This document shows positions 9,501 through 15,500 of a stretch of DNA of 17,841 nt, piece after piece. Each line of letters opens with the position of its first letter. Position 1 is the first letter of the stretch. Origin of the DNA: Paracoccaceae bacterium (lineage in GTDB: Bacteria > Pseudomonadota > Alphaproteobacteria > Rhodobacterales > Rhodobacteraceae); contig SKNG01000117.1 in the NCBI GenBank assembly GCA_007120685.1, forward strand, positions 1-17,841, written 5' to 3'. The notes under the pieces are model-generated. The model worked only from the letters and a program-made list of their open reading frames with translations. It was not told the origin of the DNA and ran no database searches. The position numbers and the translations under genes were made by a program.

Positions 9501-12500
9501 ACGCGGCGGCGCTGGGCGGCATTGCGCCCGATGGCACCGCCAGCCGCAGCTTCACCCTGACCCTGCCCGAGGGTTCGGCGGGCGCCGGGCGGCTGGAGAT
9601 CCGCCTTGCCGCCAACACCAACACGCTGGGCCGCACCGGCATTGTCGAGGCCGGGCCGGCAGGGGCGGCCTATGGCAACAACGCCCGCACCATCACCATC
9701 GAAGCCGCGCTGGCCGCCAACCCCGATCTGGCCGCCAGCAATTTCACCGCGCCCGAGAGCGCCGAGGCGGGCGCCGAGATCACGCTGGGCTGGCGGGCCA
9801 CCAATATCGGCGCCGCCACCGCGCCGGGCGGCTGGGTGGACCGGGTGCAACTGCGCCGCGTGGATGGCGAAGGGGCGCCCATCACGCTGCTGGAACGCCC
9901 GCGCACCGGCAATCTGGCCGCCGGTGCGCGCTATGATGTCAGCCAGACCGTGACCCTGCCCGAAGCCGTCTCTGGCGAGTGGGAACTGGTGCTGACGCTC
10001 GATGCCGATGCGGCGCTGAACGAACCCGACACGCGCGACAACAACACCCTTGTCCGCCCCATCACCCTGACCGCCCAGGCGCCGGATCTGCTGGCCGAGG
10101 TCGTCACCGGCCCTGCCTCGGCACTGGCGGGCGCCCAGGTCGCGCTTAGCTGGCGCGTGACCAACACCGGCGAGGCCCCGGCCAGCGGCGAATGGACCGA
10201 CGCGCTGTGGCTCTCGCCCACGCCTGTGCTGGGCGCGGGCGCCACGCTGCTGGCGCAGGTGCCGGTGGCGCGCACGCTGGCGCCCGGGGCTAGCTATACC
10301 GAAACCGCCAGCGTCATCCTGCCCGCAACTGCCGATGGCACCTTCTTCTTCGTGCTGGAGACGAACGCGGGCGAGGCGCTGTTTGAGGCTGGGCGCGCGG
10401 GCAACAACATCGCCGCCAGCCCGCTGCCGGTCACGCTGGGCCTGCCCACGGCGGCCAATCTGCGCCCCGTCTCGCTGGACATCCCCGCCAGCGCCGTGCC
10501 GGGCGAGGCGCTGCGCATCGGCTGGCGGGTGGAAAACGCCGGCGCCGGGGTGGCGCGCGCGCCCTGGGCCGACCGGGTGCTGCTGATCTCGGAAGAGACC
10601 GGCGCGCAGACCGTGCTGGGCGCGGTGCCCCGCAGCTTCGATCTGGCGCCCGGGGCTTTCTATGACGCGGAACTGGAGGTCACGCTGCCGACGCTGGGCA
10701 GCGGCGCCTGGCGGGTGGCGGTGCTGACCGACTGGCAGAATCGCGTGTTTGAAGGGGCGGCGACCGAAGACAACCGGCTGGTGTCGGAAACCGTGCTCGG
10801 GATCGCGCGGCCGGATCTGGCGCCGGTGCTGGTGGCGGCGCCGGGCGAGATCGTCTCGGGCCAGCAGATCACGGTCGAATGGCGGGTGGATAATACCGGC
10901 GCTGGCCGGGCGCTGGCCGGTTTCGCCGATGAATTGTGGCTCACCCGCGGGGGCGAGGTGGACGGCGAGGCGGTTCTGCTGGACCGCACCCTGCGCGACA
11001 GCCCGCTGGAGGCCGGCGAGACATGGGCGCGCAGCGTCACCGCCGAGGTGCCCATCGCGCTTTCCGGCGACTGGCAGATCCTGATCCGCACCGACCCCGA
11101 CGCCGTGCTGACCGAGGCGCGCACCGACAACAACAGCGTCACCGCGCCGCTGGCCATCGCGCTGGCGCCGCATGCCGATCTGGCGGTTTCCGATGTCTTC
11201 GCGCCGCCCTTCACCGCGCGTGATCCGGCGATGATCACCGTGGGCTGGACCGTCACCAATATCGGCAGCGCGCAGGGGGCGGAAACCGGCTGGCTGGACC
11301 GGGTCATCGGCTCGCGCAGCGGGGTGCTGGGGGCGGCGGACAACATCGTGCTGGGGGAGCGCGCGCGCAGCGGGGCGCTGGCGCCGGGGGAAAGCTACAA
11401 CGCCTCGGTCGATATCCTGATGCCGCCGCGCTTTTCCGACCGGCTGACGGTCTTCGTGGTGGCGGATGCGGAAAACACGGTGTTCGAGGCCGGCTTGACC
11501 GAAAACAACGTGGCCAGCCCGCCGCATCCGGTCGATATCATGCCCGCCCCGAATGCCGATCTGGTGGTCACGGGTTTCGAGGCCGCGCCCACGGGCCTGA
11601 GCGGGCAGCCGCTGGCGGTTTCCTGGTCGGTGCAGAACGTCGGACCCGGCGTGACCGACCGCAACGGCTGGACCGACCGGGTGCGGCTTTACGCCAACGC
11701 GGACGGCACGCAGCAACTGGCCAGCTTCGACCTGCCGCGCATCGGCCCGCTGGCCCCGGGCGAGGGCTACGAGCGCAGCGCCGAAATCACCCTGCCCGAC
11801 GGGCTGTCCGGCCCGGTCTGGGCGCAGGTGGAAACCGCCCCGCGTGGCACCGCGCGGCCCTTCGAGTTCATCTTCGACGACAACAACGCCAGCGCCCTGC
11901 AGCGGGTCGATGTCACTCTCTCGCCCTCGCCCGATCTGCAGGTCACCCAGATCGCCCTGCCGGAAACCGCGGTCGAGGGCAGCGGCATCGACATCTCCTG
12001 GCAGGTGACGAACGAGGGCGCGGCGACGGCCACGGCCGCCGGCGGCTGGGTGGACAGGGTGGTGCTGGTCCCGCAGGGGCAGGATGCCGCGCCGATCGTG
12101 CTGGGCAATTTCAACACCGCCGCGCCGCTGGCCGCCGGCACATCCTATCAGCGCACCGAACGGGTGGTGCTGCCTGCGCGCATCGCCGGCCCCTGGGCGC
12201 TGCAGGTCATCACCAACGCCACCCGCAGCGTCTACGAACATGGCGCGGCGGCGGAAAACAACAGCCGAACCAGCGCCCAGACCCTGACCGTCACGCCCCT
12301 GCCGCGCCCCAACCTGCAGGTCGCCGAGGTCAGCGTGCCCGAGGTGGTGGACGCCGGCGGCGAGATACAGGTCACGTTCGAGGTCATCAACCAGGGCGGG
12401 GTGACGGCCAGCGGCAACTGGATCGACCGCGTGTATCTCTCGGCCAGCCCGCAACTGGGCGCGGGGGCGGTGCTGCTGGGCACCTTCGCCAACGGCTCGG

Positions 12501-15500
12501 CGCTGGAACCGGGCGAGCGCTACGCGACCACCACGCCCTCCTTCACCGTGCCCCTGCGCTTTGGCGGCGAGGCCTGGGTGATCGTCGCCACCGATGCCGG
12601 CAACGCGGTGGACGAATTCCCCTTCGAGGATGACAACACCACCCGCCAGCAGATTACCGTCACCCCCGCCCCGCGCCCGGATCTGGTGATGGAGCGTGTC
12701 GTCGCCCCTTCGCAGGCCGTGGCCGGGTCAGAGATCGAGGTGCGCTTCACCGTGTCCAACCTTGGCCTGGGCGAGACCTTTGTGGACCGCTGGCAGGACA
12801 CCATCTGGATCGCGCGCGACCCCCGTCGGCCCAATGCCGCCCCCGCGCCAACCAGCCCGGGCGAGGTGGATTTCATCCGTGGCAACAGCGCCCGCCTGCT
12901 GGCCACCATCACGCGCACCGAAATCCTGGCGGTGGGCGACAGCTACGAGGTGGTGGCCCGCGTCCGCCTGCCCGACAATCTGGAAAGCGGGCGGTATTTC
13001 ATCACCCCCTGGGCCGATAGCACCGGGCTGGTGATCGAGGACACGCTGGCCGCCAACATCAACCCCGACGACCCTGAAGAGATCGACAACAACAACTATC
13101 GCGGCCGGGCCATCGACATTCTGGGCCGGGTCATCAGCCTGCCGGATCTGGTGCCGGAAATCACCTCGGTCACATCCCAGACCGTGCAGGCCGGCCAGGA
13201 TCGGCTGGAGGTCAGCTGGCTGGTGCGCAACGACGGCCCCGGCAATACGCCCGACGGCGCGCGCTGGCTGGATGGCGTCTATCTGAGCGACAGCGCCGAA
13301 TGGGGCGCGGCTGGCGCCCGCGTGATCACCCTGGCGCTGGAGCCGCATCTGGAGGGGCTGGGGCGCGGCGAAAGCTACACGCGCGCACGCAGCTTCGATC
13401 TGCCGCCTTCGGCCGCGGGGATGTATGTGCATGTGCGCACCGATGTGGTGATGCAGGGCTGGCCCGGCGTGACCGAGGCTGATGAGGACAACAACATCGT
13501 CTCGGCCCCCGTGGACGTGCAGCGCGCGGCGTCGAACCTGCGGCTGGTCTCGGTCGAGGCGCCGGAGGCGGGCAATTCCAGCGGGCCGGTGGCGGTAAGC
13601 TGGGTGGTGGAAAACACCGGCGCCGATGTCTGGGCGGGGACCGAACAGTGGTTCGATGCCGTCTGGGCCTCGCCCGATCCGGTGCTGGATTTTGGCCGCG
13701 CCACGCGGCTGGGCATCGTGCCGATCAGCCCGGAAGCCGGTCTGCCATCCGGCGCCAGCTACATCGGGCGCGGCGATTTCACCCTGCCGGGTGGCATCGA
13801 GGGGCCGTATTTCCTGCATGTGCTGACCAATGTCTCCTCAATCAGCGGGCGGCCCAACAGCAGCGACAGCGAAACCGGCTCGGCCGACAGTCTGCGCAGC
13901 CTCTACAGCAGCCGGGTCTACGAGGGCGGGGCCTTCGACGACAACCGCGCCACCGCGCCTATCGAGGTCACCTATACCGAGCCGAACCTCGTGGTCTCGG
14001 CCCTCGACGTGCCGCAAGAGGCGATGGCGGGCACCGAGATCGAGGTGGTGTTTACCGTCGCCAATATCGGCAATCGCGGCACCGGAGTCGGCGACTGGGT
14101 GGATCGCATCTTCCTGTCGCGCGACGGCGCGCTGGATGTGCGCGACACCATGCTGGCCGAGGTTCGGCGGGTAGCCCCCCTGGACGCGGGCGACAGCTAC
14201 GAGGTGCGCGCCACGCTCCGCCTGCCGGACGGGATTGCGGGCGATTTCAGCCTGATCGTGGATACCGACAGCCTGGCCAGCCCCGCCGCCTGGCAGGACA
14301 GCGACATACGCCCCGGCCTGCCTGGCCTGCGCCTTGGCACCGGGCAGGGAAGGGTGCCGGAATTCCGCGATACCGGCGACAATCAGGCTATCGCCGCCCT
14401 GACCATCACCCCCGGCATCACGCCGGATCTGCGCATCACCGCCATCGAGGTGCCGGAAACCATCCGCAGCGGCCAGCGCCTGCCCGTCAGCTTTACCATC
14501 ACCAACCTGGGCGAGGCCGACACCCTGCCCGATGCGCGCTGGACCGATGCCGTTTACCTGTCGCGCGACACCACGCTTGATCCGCGCAACGATCCCTTCC
14601 TGGGCCAGTTCCAGCGCATCGGCGGGCTGGCATTGGGCGAAAGCTATACCGTCAGCGCCGATCTGGACCCGCGCCAGCTGCTCGATGGCCCCTGGTATGT
14701 GATCGTGCGCACCGACCTGCCGGACAGCCGCAACCCCGATGGCCGGGTGTTCGAGGGCGCGGGCGAGGCAAACAACATAATCGCCTCTGCCCAGCCGGTG
14801 CTGTTCCAGCCCGCGCCGCCGGCCGATCTGGCGGCATCCGGCCTGCTGATCGACGGCGCGGCGGTATCGGGGCGCGAGGTGACGCTGCGCTGGACGGTGA
14901 CGAATGCGGGCGAGAACGCGGCGCAGGGGCGCTGGACGGATGCGGTTTACCTTTCCACCGACAGCGAATGGGATATCGGCGACCGGCTGCTGGGCCGGGT
15001 CGACCGCCCCGCCGATCTGGCCCCGGGCGAAAGCTACGAGGCCGCGCTGACCGTCACCCTGCCGGCGGTGGCCGAGGGGTTCTATCGCTTCATCGTCCGC
15101 GCCGATATCCGCAACGAGATCTTCGAGGGCGGGGCCACCGCCAACAACACCGCCGTCAGTGCCGAGGCCGTGTTCGTCGATGTGCCCAACCTACCGCTCG
15201 GTATGGACACCGAACTGACCCTGGCGCCGGGGCAGGAACGGCTGTTCAAGGTCGAACCCGGCGTGGCCGAGACGCTGCAGATTGCCCTGCAATCCGACCA
15301 GCCGGGCGCGCGCAACGTCCTCTTCCTGCGCGCCGGCGCCGTGCCCGATGACACACGCTTCGACGCCACCCAGCGCGGCCCGGCCCGCGCCGACCCGGTG
15401 GCGGTGCTGGGCAACACCCTGCCGGGCGCGCATTACGTGCTGATCCGCGCCCTGCCGGGCGGTGACGAACCCCAGCGCATCACCGTCACCCCGCGCCTCT

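Noticed and set aside
8423..12454. 1,343-codon open frame on the minus strand inside the CARDB region
   Set aside because: It is the antisense shadow of the giant gene: its composition (Gly, Arg, His, Gln and Ala-rich, with recurring GARG- and HPA-like strings) is what high-GC coding DNA gives when read backwards. No family motif or ribosome binding site supports it.
3575..15181. CRISPR-like or tandem DNA repeats, given the periodic signals
   Set aside because: The periodicity is at protein level, at about 300 and 390 bases. No short identical direct repeats with unique spacers are seen.
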